From Pezicula radicicola (Eukaryota > Ascomycota > Leotiomycetes > Helotiales > Dermateaceae), in NCBI GenBank assembly GCA_003008705.1, contig PDUO01000001.1, positions 62,001 to 126,000 on the forward strand: 64,000 nt of DNA, written 5' to 3'. Shown here piece after piece: positions 43,245-54,155 of this stretch. Position numbers and translations under genes: made by a program. A model generated the notes under the pieces. That model had not been told where the DNA came from. It did not search any database and saw only the letters and a program-made list of their open reading frames with translations. Position 1 is the first letter of the stretch. Each line of letters begins with the position of its first letter.

Positions 43245-44260
43245 TCAAGAGAGTCCATTAAGTGTATTCTGTGCCGTAAACACATCACCTATTAAAACAA
43301 ATTAGTAAAATTATCCTACTCATCCAAATAGTTCAAACTCACCGTTCTCAAAATAATCAACCAAAATGAAATTTGGCCTCCTCCCCCAAAGAGCGGTACA
43401 TTCATCAGCTTGAGCACCAATACTTCCAGTTCCAGTAGCAGCATTCGTAGTCGTATCAGCAGCATTGTCCGGAATCAAAATACCGAGGACTGAGATATCA
43501 AGGAAGTGGTTGACGATGTACATAAGGCCTGATCCGTCGGATCCTGAGGGTCGGTCCAGAGCACAGGAAGAGAAAGTTGGATCAGTGACGTCGTAGGCGG
43601 TCTCGAAGAAGTAGGTGAATTCTGGAAGGATGTAAGGGACTGTTGCAACGTTCGCATCGTAGTCTATGGAATGTTAGAGCTGAATCTGTAGCAGTAGACC
43701 AGTGTACTCAGTCGTTGGGAATAGACAAAAATGAACTAACCGAGGAACATGATGAGTCTCGTCCCATCATCGATGAGAGTCTGTAGTGTTGGCCAGTCTG
43801 CAATGGCCGGTGTACCACTTGGAGTGTAGGCATAAGTGTCAAGCCCACTCGATACCATAGCATCACCAAACAAGCTAACATCAACATAATCGCCATTTGT
43901 CAAGAGCAAAGTGACAACCTCGTTAGGGTTTGCATCAAGCCAAGTCTTGATAGTCTCCAGATAGCTAACAAGTGTACCAGCCTCTAGTTCAAAACAAGAG
44001 GTATGGCACATGTAGAGAGTTCCAAGGTTAAGCCAGTCATGAGTTTGGCCCTGAAGAAATCGAATTCCGGCATCGAGTTGAGCAGTTACGCTAACTCCTT
44101 GATTGTCGGTGAGTAAAGATCCCACAAATGCTGAATCATGTGTCCCAATCTGTGTAACATTGGACCACTTTCGTGCACAAAGCTCCTCGTGCCCATTACA
44201 AGCTACTGCTACGGCAGCGCTAACATAACCCAACACCGAAGATATAACACTAAGACGCAT
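43245..44260 (-). CDS. Secreted PLC-like phosphodiesterase
   Basis: Three exons on the minus strand (44260-43741, 43663-43343, 43288-43245) encode 294 residues. A signal peptide (about residues 1-20, MRLSVISSVLGYVSAAVAVA) precedes a TIM-barrel of the PI-specific phospholipase C X-domain-like superfamily, fungal secreted type. The first catalytic His is in QIGTHDSAF (His41); a second His candidate lies in MCHTSCF near residue 84. The core strands FLQGQTHDW, VVTLLLTNGDY and RLIMFL are in family order, and the end reads FILVDYFENGD then VFTAQ. Introns of 77 and 54 bp fit consensus. True substrates of this fungal group are not established. An upstream extension of the frame to 44305 lacks ATG, so 44260 is the start. 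Confidence 0.9.
43289..43342 (-). other. PLC-like gene intron 2
   Basis: A 54-bp GTGAGT..ATAG intron with an ACTAAT branch-like site, before a last exon of 44 nt. Confidence 0.82.
43664..43740 (-). other. PLC-like gene intron 1
   Basis: A 77-bp GTTAGT..ATAG intron. It joins LIMFL to DYDANVATVPYI. Confidence 0.82.
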
Positions 44261-45673
44261 CTTGAGTTTTGACTTGACGAACTGGCGGTGGAAACAGTGG
44301 AACAATTTCCACTGCGAAACTCAAAAGAGAAAAAAAAGAAAACCCAAGGAAAGCTCACTATCTTTATGTTTTTTGGCCCATGCTCAAGCTGACTCTCTTT
44401 TCGACCACCTGGGTCGACCAGTGCACATATGAGCTTCCCAATCCAGAGGCCTATGTCACATGCATAAGGTAGTAAGGCCGAATATAGAAGTATAGCCGTT
44501 ACAAACCCCTCTTGAGAAGTCCATCTCGACAGTCACAAGCCGATGGAAATGTGATAAAATAGCAGGCTCTTCTATTGAAGCGATTCGTGAAACGTACTGC
44601 GGCCAGATCCTCCCCCCAAGCCTCCGTGGCAAAATATCGGTACGTGATTGGAATGCTTTGGATATTATTGCAAGCGATGCTCCTTAACCTTAAGATAAAC
44701 TCTCGAATGGAAGTGCAAGAGAAGGTACTCAGATGGTTCGCATCAGGGGTAAGCGCCGTAGTATTGAGCTAATCGGAAGATGTGCCTAGTACACCGGCAG
44801 ATGGACAAATGGTTGGCTCATGATCGTGATTCGACGATCTGGTGATGGCACTAACCGATGCGATCGTTGCGATGAGCTTGAATCCTTGAAGATATCTTGG
44901 CACGAATACCCTATAGCACTGCCACATCTGGTGCATATCCAACGATATTCTCCTCGAGTCTGAAGACCAGTCATGGCAAGCTCGTGCATGATTCTGAGGA
45001 TGTAACTTTCAATCATGGGAGGTGGATGAGTTGATCAGTCGTGGCGAAGGTGGCGGGTGCTTCTGGGCACGCTCGGCAGGGTCTGTGGGCAGCAGGTGGG
45101 GAATAAATGGATTGCGGTGCCCCGAAAGAGAACCCATGTGGTGCTTAATATTGTTACTATTGACGGCCAGTGAGCACAGAATATTGAAGGTACATGAACT
45201 ATCTGCAGTGTCGAAAACGTGTTGGCATCGTTGGTTGTTTAAGGATCAATAATGAACGAAGGTGAAAGTTCAGTAGCAGTTGCTGGCCTCGGTCGCTAAA
45301 GGCCCTGGAATCTTGTGCACAGTCTTTCCTTTGGCCATCAGCAACTCTATCGAAACACGGTCAACATCAAGACCTCGAGATACCCAACTCCACTTTAAGA
45401 GCACTACTTGTTGTGTAGCGTTGTGTGTCGCTCGTCGATTGACATAGCAAGCACTAGGGACACTGTCACTCTACAAAGGGTAGAGATAAGTCCAACGTCC
45501 TCCTTTGGCAGAGATGAAAAGTGCAGGCCAAAGACAGAAGTCCGCCTATAAGACAGAAACCATGTGAGCTTATAGGCTTGAATCTCGAGAAGCCTCGATT
45601 CTTGAATTTGGTTTGCGAAGAGATACATATTAAACATTTTTGTATATGATGATGACAAGGGAAAGGGTTCTGT
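44261..45673. other. Intergenic region, no gene recognised
   Basis: About 1.4 kb of near-normal composition. Short frames on both strands, for example 44786-45016 (minus) and 45022-45252 (plus), show no motif. It contains the promoter of the PLC-like gene at the left and the 3' flank of the membrane-protein gene at the right. Confidence 0.45.
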
Positions 45674-46947
45674 TCAACTCGAAGAACTTGTCCCTTCAGT
45701 TATCCAAAGTTCTAGTTTCTCGCAGGCAACACCAACCTGCTTGTCAGGAGTCTGATTGACACACCACTCCTCAGGCCAACCACGCCATTTACCAAAGGTT
45801 TTCTTATCATCCGATATACACTCTTTCCCATCCTCTCGTCTTGACCTCGTCTCTACTACCCTCGGAGCTTTCTCAATCTCACGCTCTTCATCAAACAATC
45901 GATATTTCTCGAGCCTGAATATATTCCACCACCTCAGTGCCCTCCTGCTCAAGCTCTTATTCAGACGAAATTGTTCGCTCCGAAGCCGATATGGATAACC
46001 AAAGCATAGAACCACAAATTCCCTGTCTAACCAAGCTCTCCAAGCTCTTAATTTTGTTACTGTACCACGCTTTGGTTCTTGAAAGGACACTTTCTGTGTT
46101 AAGTACGATCGTAGTTCTTCGATTCCGTAAGCAACATCGAGAGTAACGAACTGTCGTTTGACCGGGTAACAAGTTTCAAGCTTCAAGCAGGTACCGTTCT
46201 CAAAAGCTGACGATTTTTTGATATGTGCTTCGATATCAGTGAATTCCAACCACATATTTTGAATCGCGCGTTCCCGTAATTTCCCATCTGACATGTTGGC
46301 GATATGTCGAGCGCTCTGTTCTACAGCTTGCCGCCTAAGCATTAGGAGGACGTCGAGTAGCAAGTCCAACTCATGCACAAACATATAAGGAATTTCATGC
46401 TCCTCTACAATATATCGCTCTCCATTTTCCACCGTGATCCAGCCCATTTCTAGAGCTCTGGTTCGTATATCCATCTCTAGCCTCTGATACTGAAAATCAA
46501 CAGATACAGCAGCTTTGAATCGTTTAGAATAGTGTTTCGGATGTATGTTATACAATTCATATGCTTCTTCTTCCACGATCCTTAATCTTCCAATCAAGGC
46601 TTCAAAGCTTGATGGCGGTATAAGAGGATAGGGTGGTGAAAAGTATAAAATAGAAAGAAATAATGCATAGAATATTATATACAAAAAACCACAGAGCATT
46701 GGAGGGTAATATTTCGAGCAAATTGATATGATAATTCCTGTGAGTAAAAAAGCGAAAATTGGATAAATAACGAGGATGTATTTTTTGGAAACTTCGTGGG
46801 ACCAATACTTTCTTGCTGCTTCCATTGCTACCTTGTTTGTTGGCGAGATTAGATCATCTTTAATCTCCACCTTAGCTAAAACATGTCAGTAAGAATGTAA
46901 CAGGATAGAGAGGATAGTAACCTACCTTCTTCGTTGGTAGTAGCCAT
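45674..46947 (-). CDS. Two-helix membrane protein, unknown function
   Basis: Exons 46947-46926 and 46875-45674 (minus) give 407 residues. I do not recognise the family. After a short polar N-terminus, two adjacent membrane helices (about residues 40-61, ILVIYPIFAFLLTGIIISI, and 67-87, LCGFLYIIFYALFLSILYF) form a hairpin. A mostly helical cytosolic part of some 300 residues follows, containing RAWRAWLDREFVVLCFGYPY and a Trp-rich end (KWRGWPEEWC). The intron is 50 bp with an ACTGAC branch site, and the 22-nt first exon supplies MATTNEE. A run of 16 A residues lies shortly upstream in the leader. It may be a lineage-specific gene; no role can be assigned. Confidence 0.75.
46876..46925 (-). other. 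Intron in the two-helix membrane protein gene
   Basis: A 50-bp GTAGGT..TTAG intron with an ACTGAC branch site, following a 22-nt first exon. Confidence 0.75.
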
Positions 46948-49365
46948 TTCTATGTAAATGGAAGCATTGAAGATCCCGAGCGAAGTTTCTAAAAAAAAAA
47001 AAAAAACCAACGCCGGCACACGTGGGATAATGGATGGATATATACACGAAGGACTTGTGGCTGAGATTGACATTATTCGGCGGTAACTAGTGTACCAAGA
47101 CCCCATGGGAACCTTCCATGGCCTAGCTTCAATAATCATAAAATTACATTACGATATGCTTATTTCAACAATCTATTGAACTCAAGACTTCACATATTCG
47201 CTGTCTGCGGGTTTAGCTGAAAGTTTGTTGCATTGTAAACCTTTTAGTATTCCAGTATTCTCAAGTTCTCGAATGATTTTAAAAACACGGCAGTTCATAT
47301 GGCTTAACTATTATCGTTGTAGTTATCAGGTCCAAATTAATAGTTCGATTTTCTCTTTCTACTATACTATGGGGTTTGCTAAGGTAGTGTCCGGTCAGAA
47401 GTTAAATTGCTTTCTTCTCGAAGCACAGCTTTCACCTTTCGGCTCCGCTAGCTAGATGCACTGCTATCAAATGGAATTTTCAAAATTCGACATACAAGTT
47501 GCTAGTACTGTATTTAGTTCTCGATATCACCATTAGTATGTGACAACTTATACTTCTAAAAATAAGCGTTGTAATCTAGATGATACAGAAACAAGCAAAC
47601 AGACTCTCCAGAAAGCTTTCTCCACGCTTTGAGATTGACAGCTAGGTTTCAGTGACCCAAAAACTGTTCTCTGGTCAGAACTCCAAGGGTGTGTACGTAG
47701 TCAAAAAATGAATTCCATACCTGTCCTTCGGGACAAGGCGAAGTAGTCGAACGGTCAATTCACTTAACTAAGACTATTTGACTTGGCGTACGTAAGGCAA
47801 GGTCAGAATACAAGGTTTCACAGCCCAAGATAGGTAACTTTTGGTATTAAATAGGACATGCCAGCTACCTACATGCAAATTTTCGAAATAACAAAATTAG
47901 GCTCCAGTCTACAACCAAGGTTTCTATATATTTAACAAGTAATAATATTGCAAAGATGTCACTTCTCCCTTCTTAATTTCACAATGCAAACACGGATATA
48001 AACTAAGAACGACTTTCCTAAATTTTCTCATAGTACACAACAGATGCAATTATACATAAAGCACGAAACACGACACAAACAAGGTACCTGAATTGCAACC
48101 TACTCTGTTCTGCCTACCCACAAACAGTGACAAGATACTCAATGCTACAGGATTTCTAGGTGTGTAGACTACTTTGTAAGGATATTGTGAACAAATCTTC
48201 GCTGTAATGTTAGGGTTCGAAATTGAGAGGTTGACAAGGGAAAGATATTGACAACAACTTTAGCACACTCTTCTATTTTTATGGTCAAGAGACTTCAGTG
48301 ATCTTTGTGTGGAATTCAGCTGTTGGCACTGGCTTTTGTGAACGTTTTGAGCTAGCAGTACAATGCAAGGCTTTAAAACAAGGTCGTTACATAATATCCA
48401 GCTCGTCCTTAAATGCGAAGTTCGTCTAGAAAGTGTAAGCCTTAATTGTAGCAAGCATTAACCTGTAATTGGATTAGACAATTGAGGGAATTTTAACAGC
48501 CACAGTTACTTACTATAATAGGCACTAGAGAAAGTACAAGTTCCCAAAGCACAAGTCGTTGCTCTAGTCTATCTAGTAAGAAAACATTAGTACACAATGG
48601 AAGTATCTCATGGCAAGGAACCTCACCTAGTGCTACTATACTGACCATACAAAGCAACTCTACTTACCTTCCCAAACAAAAACAAACTTCATTTATATTA
48701 AACCTAAAAGTTTTATACCCCATGCTTCTTGCAATCTGATGGAACTTGTTGCATCTATGTTAACTTCTGCATTAAATGTCTCTTTATACACTACAATGAT
48801 ACAATCTAATAAACCTACCTTTAATGGGAGTGTGTTCTCGCTTTCCCTCTTACAGGTTACTACTAATAAAGTGGAAATATTAGGAGACAAATAACAACAG
48901 AAAACCAATTGACAAACAACGACTAAATTCGCCGCCGCAGGAAAAATAGAGAAATTATTAACTCCCACCCATCTCCTCCCAAAACCCCTCAACCTTAAAA
49001 AAAAATAGCAAAGTATTGTCTCTTCCACACACATATTTGTAACCACTTTGATTGCAGTATCATAGTAGTCCTTACTACAGTATGCGAGATATGTGTAGTA
49101 TAATAATTTACTATGACAATAAATGAAAAGAGAGTTAGAAATCACTGGTAGATGGAAGTTACTGCTGTCGGATGAAATCAGAAAATAGTTAAAAAAAAAA
49201 ACCTTTTTAAAAGTTGAGTATGTAGCAAATACCAAAGAAAAAAACCACAAGGCTTTATAGATGCTTTCTGCTTTTTATATTATGTTCTCTGTTCTCTGTA
49301 CTCACACAAGCTGTATTGGATTACCAAAACCCTCGAACACTCATGTATCAACTGGAAAGAGTGTT
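46948..49365. other. AT-rich intergenic region
   Basis: No gene. The 185-residue minus-strand frame at 48693-49250 is Phe/Tyr/Cys-rich, as expected from translating AT-rich DNA, and overlaps a dispersed repeat, so I do not accept it. The right edge is the 3' flank of the PEP-mutase-like gene. Confidence 0.5.
49037..49140. repeat. Dispersed repeat, copy A
   Basis: Reads TTGTAACCACTTTGATTGCA, then an AGTATCATAGTAGTCC-like core; a diverged copy in the same orientation lies at 51662-51762. Both are in AT-rich DNA on either side of the PEP-mutase-like gene. Confidence 0.6.
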
Positions 49366-50238
49366 CTAACGCAAATAAGCCTTTTCAAGAGCACGCATAG
49401 AAGTATCACCCTGAAGCGCAAAAATGTCAGACACAGACGCAATTTCCTGTTCAACACCAGCAATACTACCATCCTCCAGTATACGCGCAAACGTACGTCT
49501 CATAGAAGCAACGGCAGTTCGAACAGCATGATTACCACAGATAATCAAACCAACCTTATCAAGCGCCGCTACTTCAGCAAAAGAGAGCTGCGGATAACTC
49601 GTTGGTACAATAACCAAAGGTACACTACCCTGCCAAGCACGACAAAAAGACAAGATCTCATCAGGCGTCTTCTTCTTGCTGTGAATCAAAACTGCATCTG
49701 CTCCAGCTTCCACATACGCAACACCACGCTTCAAAGCCTCCTCCTCTCCCAAACCAGCAATCAAAGCTTCAGTTCGTGCAATCACCAACATAGAACTATG
49801 TGCTTTAGCAGCAGCGATTTTACCCTGAAACTCCGCGATGGAAATTAATTCTTGACGTCCACCAGACCGCAGACTACTATCCTTCGGAAACGTCTTATCC
49901 TCGATGACAACAGCCGCTGCACCTGCTGCTTCAAAACGTGGAATGGCATAAGCCACATTAATTGCATTACCGAAACCCGTGTCAAGGTCTACAATGAGTG
50001 GAAGGTCTTGTACCTCACTCATCGCGCGCGTTACTTCGAGTTGCATACCCCATGGTAGGATACTGGCGTCTGGGACTGCATATGATGCTGAGAGTTCAAA
50101 TCCACTAACCCATACTGCGCCGAAACCTGTTTCTGCTGCTAGCTTTGCTGATAGTGGATTGTGGGCTGCCATGGCGATTGCTGGTTTGCTTGTTTTTAAT
50201 ATTGTGCGTAATGCTGATATCTTGGCGAGTCCTGCCAT
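49366..50238 (-). CDS. PEP mutase/isocitrate lyase superfamily enzyme
   Basis: A single exon for 290 residues of the PEP mutase/isocitrate lyase barrel superfamily. Metal and substrate residues are seen at VDLDTGFGN (Asp84, Asp86) and in the active-site loop IEDKTFPKDSSL (Glu113, Asp114, Lys115, Lys119, Ser121-Ser122). The EDK-x5-(N/S)S loop is that of phosphoenolpyruvate phosphomutase, the enzyme that makes the C-P bond of phosphonates; here the Asn is replaced by Ser. Methylisocitrate and isocitrate lyases instead carry KxCGH, which is absent. Related alternatives are phosphonopyruvate hydrolase, oxaloacetate hydrolase or dimethylmalate lyase. The length is normal, and the start MAGLAKISALR fits the first helix. 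No phosphonopyruvate decarboxylase is adjacent. Superfamily is certain; reaction is not. Confidence 0.88.
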   Translation of the reverse strand: MAGLAKISALRTILKTSKPAIAMAAHNPLSAKLAAETGFGAVWVSGFELSASYAVPDASILPWGMQLEVTRAMSEVQDLPLIVDLDTGFGNAINVAYAIPRFEAAGAAAVVIEDKTFPKDSSLRSGGRQELISIAEFQGKIAAAKAHSSMLVIARTEALIAGLGEEEALKRGVAYVEAGADAVLIHSKKKTPDEILSFCRAWQGSVPLVIVPTSYPQLSFAEVAALDKVGLIICGNHAVRTAVASMRRTFARILEDGSIAGVEQEIASVSDIFALQGDTSMRALEKAYLR

Positions 50239-52170
50239 CTTGGTGGGGATTGGGATGTTGCTGAGGGAGGGCGTGAGTTGGATTTCAGAGGAGGGGAAAG
50301 ATATCTTTTGCGAAATTGTGATGTGAAGATGTTGGCTTGCCTACCACATGTAAGCGGAAGCGACGTCGTCTCATTAGAGCCTACCTAGGTAAAAAGATGG
50401 TGATTGCATTAGATCCGAAAGTGGAGAGACGGGAATTGGAGAACGAGAGAAGCAGTTAGTGGTTAAAATTTGAGGGAAGAAAGAAGACAAACTTCCAGAG
50501 CACGACAGAAAATGAGAAAAACAGCAAGGAAACGGGCCACTTTATATGTTGAACTTCCTAGGATCGGAAGTGTCGGAATTCGTACTAGTGGGATTCTCAG
50601 TACAAGGCTTACTTGTGTAGCACCTAGTAAGTCTCTATTCGAGCTGCTTCCTCTGTAATAATTAAGTATATTATAATCGGATCATAATGATACTTAATCT
50701 AGTCTATAATTCGTCCCTCCGCTGCAAACTATTCTTAACATGTGAGCAAGGCGGCAAGAGGCACATACTTCGATGTAACAGTATAAGCGTGATGAGTATG
50801 CAAGAGTGACCTAGGAATCAGGCTAAATAAAATCCAAAAAATCTCTCTCTACCTCCATACATCAACTTCAAGGAACCAAACATACAAGCCAACTAATTTG
50901 TTGCACATCGTATCTAAGGGTCTAGACTCCCAAAAAAAAGGTTCAAAGCACCCACTACTGCACTACTGTTGCATATCGCTTTAAAGGCTTCGGCTCAAGT
51001 TGTTCAAGTTGTTCAACTTGGTCGTTTCACAAGTTGGGTGAGTTGCCGCGCCTTAAAGGGTCTAGATCTAGTCACGTGAACTCGCTTGTGTACCTTTCGT
51101 ACTTCTTACCCCTTTTCATGTCGGTAGGTAATTCTAAGCCTAGATACTGAGTACAATTTAGCTATTAATGTTCTAGTTGGCCTCGAGATAGATTGGAAAT
51201 ATATTGTAATGACTCAGTACCAAATAAATCTGTGCTTTTATGCTATCAGTGCTTCAGCGCTGGAAGCCATGTTGTATAGCATGGGATGAACACCTGAGAA
51301 GCCGAGAGAAAACCAAGGGTAGTGGAATCGACTTCGTGGAAAACGGATTTTCAATATAAAGAGGAATCGAACTTATAGCTGAATTTACAGGTGTCCTAAA
51401 TTCTTGGTTTTAAGTTGTCACTAATTTCTTGCTCTTTAATATCTTAGCGATGAAACTTCTAAGCGTAGTAGGTACTGCCATTCGTATCCCTCACTCTCGC
51501 TACAACTTACACGATCTTTACTTAGCTTGAATCTGTCGGCGTAACCTACCAAATAAGCTATCTAATCCGTAATCTAAGCTACGATGGTCTAATACAATAT
51601 ATAACTACTAAATACATACATAGCTTGTAACGGTGGACCGAATTCTACAACTCATACGATTTTGTAGCCACCTTGATTGCAGTATAGCAGCCCTAACTAT
51701 AGTACGCGACATCTCTGCGGTATAATATCTGATTATGACAAGAAAAGAAGAAAAGTCGGGAAACTCTTTTGTGTAAAAGTAGTATAGTGTAGTAAGCTGG
51801 TTGGAAAAGATACTACAGGGAAGAACAAAGAGCTCGCTTAAACAGGATAATTCTATTATTCTGTAGATGAATGACAAGTCTCAATGTCTATAAAGTGAGA
51901 ACTTGCAGGAACCCTCGCAACCCACAGAATCCTCAAACATCTCAGAACTCTCAGAACCTCAATCCACCATTAACACCACCAACCACACCCCCTCAAAAAG
52001 CAAGATCCCAAAACACTACCCACCAAACCCACTAAAGTCATCAAATCTCTCAAACCCCTTCCCAAAGCCCCGCACCCTACCCCCTCAGAAAAAAACCCCT
52101 CCTGCATAACAAGCCTCTAAAGCCAAATCTCAACTACCACTCCTCAAAACCCCCACCCCTAAAATCCCCT
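50239..52170. other. Intergenic region with repeat copies
   Basis: No gene. The promoter of the PEP-mutase-like gene lies at 50239-50460. There is a short 9-bp tandem run (CAAGTTGTT twice) near 50996, a dispersed repeat copy at 51662, and a C/A-rich, G-poor tract from about 51900 to 52200. Confidence 0.5.
51662..51762. repeat. Dispersed repeat, copy B
   Basis: A diverged second copy of the element at 49037-49140: TTGTAGCCACCTTGATTGCA, with matching downstream words TATAATAT..GATTATGACAA and GAAAAG. Same orientation as copy A. Confidence 0.6.
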
Positions 52171-52864
52171 TCAAAAAGAATAATTACAACCCCCATAATA
52201 ACTACTCTCAACCACCTCAACATGACCATCATCAGTCTTCCGCGTCGAATAACTCCATATCTTCTTCCGCTTATATGGCAAAGCAGAAATAACCCTATTA
52301 GTATAACCGCGATGTAAAAGATATCTATTCTGAGCAGTCTTTAATCTATTAGCCGTGAGTTTTTCTCTGCCGATTAACATGGCGAGATTTTCGGGTGTGA
52401 GGAGTAGATTATTGGTTTCCTGTTCATGATCTTCGTGGTCTTTCTGGGCTTCGTGAATTTCGCTCTCGTTTGCTTCGACATTCTTCTCAAGAACAAGCAC
52501 AGAGGAATTTTTTTGTGGAGAGCATTTTATAAACTATGCATAGCCAGATTTCGTTTAGGGCCTTTTCGGGTTCTGAAGCGAGAGACCACATCGTTGATGG
52601 ACGGCATTCCTTTTCTGATATGGCGATGATTCTGCGACGGGAGGTGGTGGGGTCGAGCCATAAGGGGATGTGGGAGAAGACTATGGGGAAAGCTAGGTTG
52701 TTGAATTTGTGGGAGACTAGTCTGCTTTCTTGGAGGGTGGTGGGTGGTAGGTTTTTGAGGATTAGGATTATGAGTTCGGAGGGGAGTCCTTCTATGTTGA
52801 AAGACGTTGTGGGAGGAGCTGAGGTTGGATGTTGAGAAGGAGATGAAGTGGGATGGAGTAATAT
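52171..52864 (-). pseudogene. F-box protein gene, disrupted
   Basis: On the minus strand one frame encodes a clear F-box: GLPSELIILILKNLPPTTLQ followed by RLVSHKFNNLAFPIVF (about 52790-52675), then IPLWLDPTTSRRR. F-box proteins link substrates to SCF ubiquitin ligases. This frame stops at 52487 while the neighbouring frame continues with a coding-like tail (LTPENLAMLIGREKL, then RYLLHRGYTNRVISALP) to 52171. The switch can be placed at a run of seven T/A residues (52508-52514), which suggests a one-base slip. An alternative is a 49-nt intron with a weak GTTTAT donor and no branch site. No ATG was found upstream of the F-box in frame. I call it a pseudogene, but a sequencing error or a missed first exon is possible. 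Confidence 0.6.
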
Positions 52865-53033
52865 TTATGTTTATAAATGTTTGATTAGAATAGGTTTGTG
52901 GGTATACTTTTCCACTAAATAGGTGACGTGAGGGCCATTGCTAGGTGTAGAAAAGCTCGTGACGTCGTAACCCATCAAGGTATACATGCAATAAAGCTAA
53001 AATGTGCACGCATTTCTCATGGCATCATGTATA

Positions 53034-54155
53034 TCATTGTCGTTTGAGTAGGCCTTCAGCTTCCTTCTCCTCTTCGGCCCACCAGCTCTTGAACATCGTC
53101 AACCTTGCTGTTCTCTCCCTCGCCATCTTCCTTCCTGGTGCTGTCTTCATCATACCCTCCAATTTCTCCAGTTTATCGTCAAAGTGCTGTATCGTGTCTC
53201 CCATTTCCCTAGCACCCTTTGCACCTCCAAATGTGAACGTACGACCTATTCCCACAGCTCCAATGGCATCCAGACGATCTGCATCCTGCACAACTGCCAA
53301 TTCGGGGTATCGCTGGATCAATTCCATCACAACAGCAGGATTCTTGATCTCAGAAGAGTAGGAGACACCAAGCACGATCCTCTGCACCTTGATCGCCAAT
53401 TCTTCCTCCGCACCGAACCCAAGGAGTGTCGCAAGGACCAGTGTGCTCGAATCTTGCCCTTCCTCTAGATACTTCTTATCGCCGACATCATGGAGGAGCG
53501 CAGCTAGGGTGACAACCTGCAGATCAAGTGCAGGGACTGGTTGACCGTCTGCGGCAGGTTCTGCTCGTGTTTCGGTGTATATGCGATGCGCGAGACCAAC
53601 GACGCGTCGAATGTGATTGAAGTCGTGGGAACCGTCATATTTCGACATGTACTGCTCAACAAACGCTGTAACTTTGGAGATCAAGCCTGAAGCAGCCATT
53701 GTCTTGGATTTGGGGGTGTTTTTGGTCTTTGGGGTAGGACGTGTCGTGGAGGATGCAGGCTGAAGTTGTCCGGAAAATTCATCGGACTCATCACCATAGT
53801 CGGAGAAGCGCGCTCTTCTACGGAGGTTTAGTTTCTGACGAAGACGCGCGAGGTTTCGCGGCTTCACCTCCTCATATCCCTCGGCCTTCAGTGCTTTTAC
53901 TATTTCGGCATCACTGAGGTTTCTGTTATAATGAAAGAGAAGGCGATCGCGAAGCTCTTGGGTCGCAGGTGTTCGTATCTTTTTGCGAGTTACTCCCCAT
54001 TCTGTCAGCCGTCTTGAAACTGTGCGTTCACTGATATTGAGACCATGGTCGTTGGTCAGGCGATGCGCAATCTCTTCCGTTGGTAGATCTTGTTCTTTGA
54101 ATAGTGTGATGATGAGGTCCTTGTAGGAATCAAGAGATAGTGAGGGGCGAGGCAT
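53034..54155 (-). CDS. HTH-HD phosphohydrolase fusion protein
   Basis: One exon encodes 373 residues. Residues 1-115 form two helix-turn-helix-like segments resembling the Clr5-type DNA-binding region of fungi: DSYKDLIITLFKEQ..EEIAHRL, ISERTVSRRLTEWG, then SDAEIVKALKAEG. A low-complexity Lys/Thr/Pro linker (about 130-152) leads to an HD-superfamily phosphohydrolase. Metal-binding residues are seen in DGSHDFNHIRRV (His177, Asp178, His181), LLHDVGDKKY (His222-Asp223) and QDADRLDAIGA. Free-standing HD proteins of this type are about 220 residues, and the internal Met153 lies exactly where such a protein would start. The fusion therefore seems genuine, or two transcripts share one frame. Activity is probably on a nucleotide or other small phosphoester; the substrate is unknown. 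Confidence 0.85.
   Translation of the reverse strand: MPRPSLSLDSYKDLIITLFKEQDLPTEEIAHRLTNDHGLNISERTVSRRLTEWGVTRKKIRTPATQELRDRLLFHYNRNLSDAEIVKALKAEGYEEVKPRNLARLRQKLNLRRRARFSDYGDESDEFSGQLQPASSTTRPTPKTKNTPKSKTMAASGLISKVTAFVEQYMSKYDGSHDFNHIRRVVGLAHRIYTETRAEPAADGQPVPALDLQVVTLAALLHDVGDKKYLEEGQDSSTLVLATLLGFGAEEELAIKVQRIVLGVSYSSEIKNPAVVMELIQRYPELAVVQDADRLDAIGAVGIGRTFTFGGAKGAREMGDTIQHFDDKLEKLEGMMKTAPGRKMARERTARLTMFKSWWAEEEKEAEGLLKRQ

Noticed and set aside
47695..47815. Possible inverted repeat around GTACGTAGTCAAA
   Set aside because: Only about 13 bp match with a gap, too weak to call a transposon end.
48693..49250. 185-residue minus-strand frame
   Set aside because: Phe/Tyr/Cys-rich translation of AT-rich DNA, overlapping a dispersed repeat.
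49261..49848. 195-residue plus-strand frame
   Set aside because: Antisense to the PEP-mutase-like gene and Ser/Thr/Arg-rich, as expected of a shadow frame.
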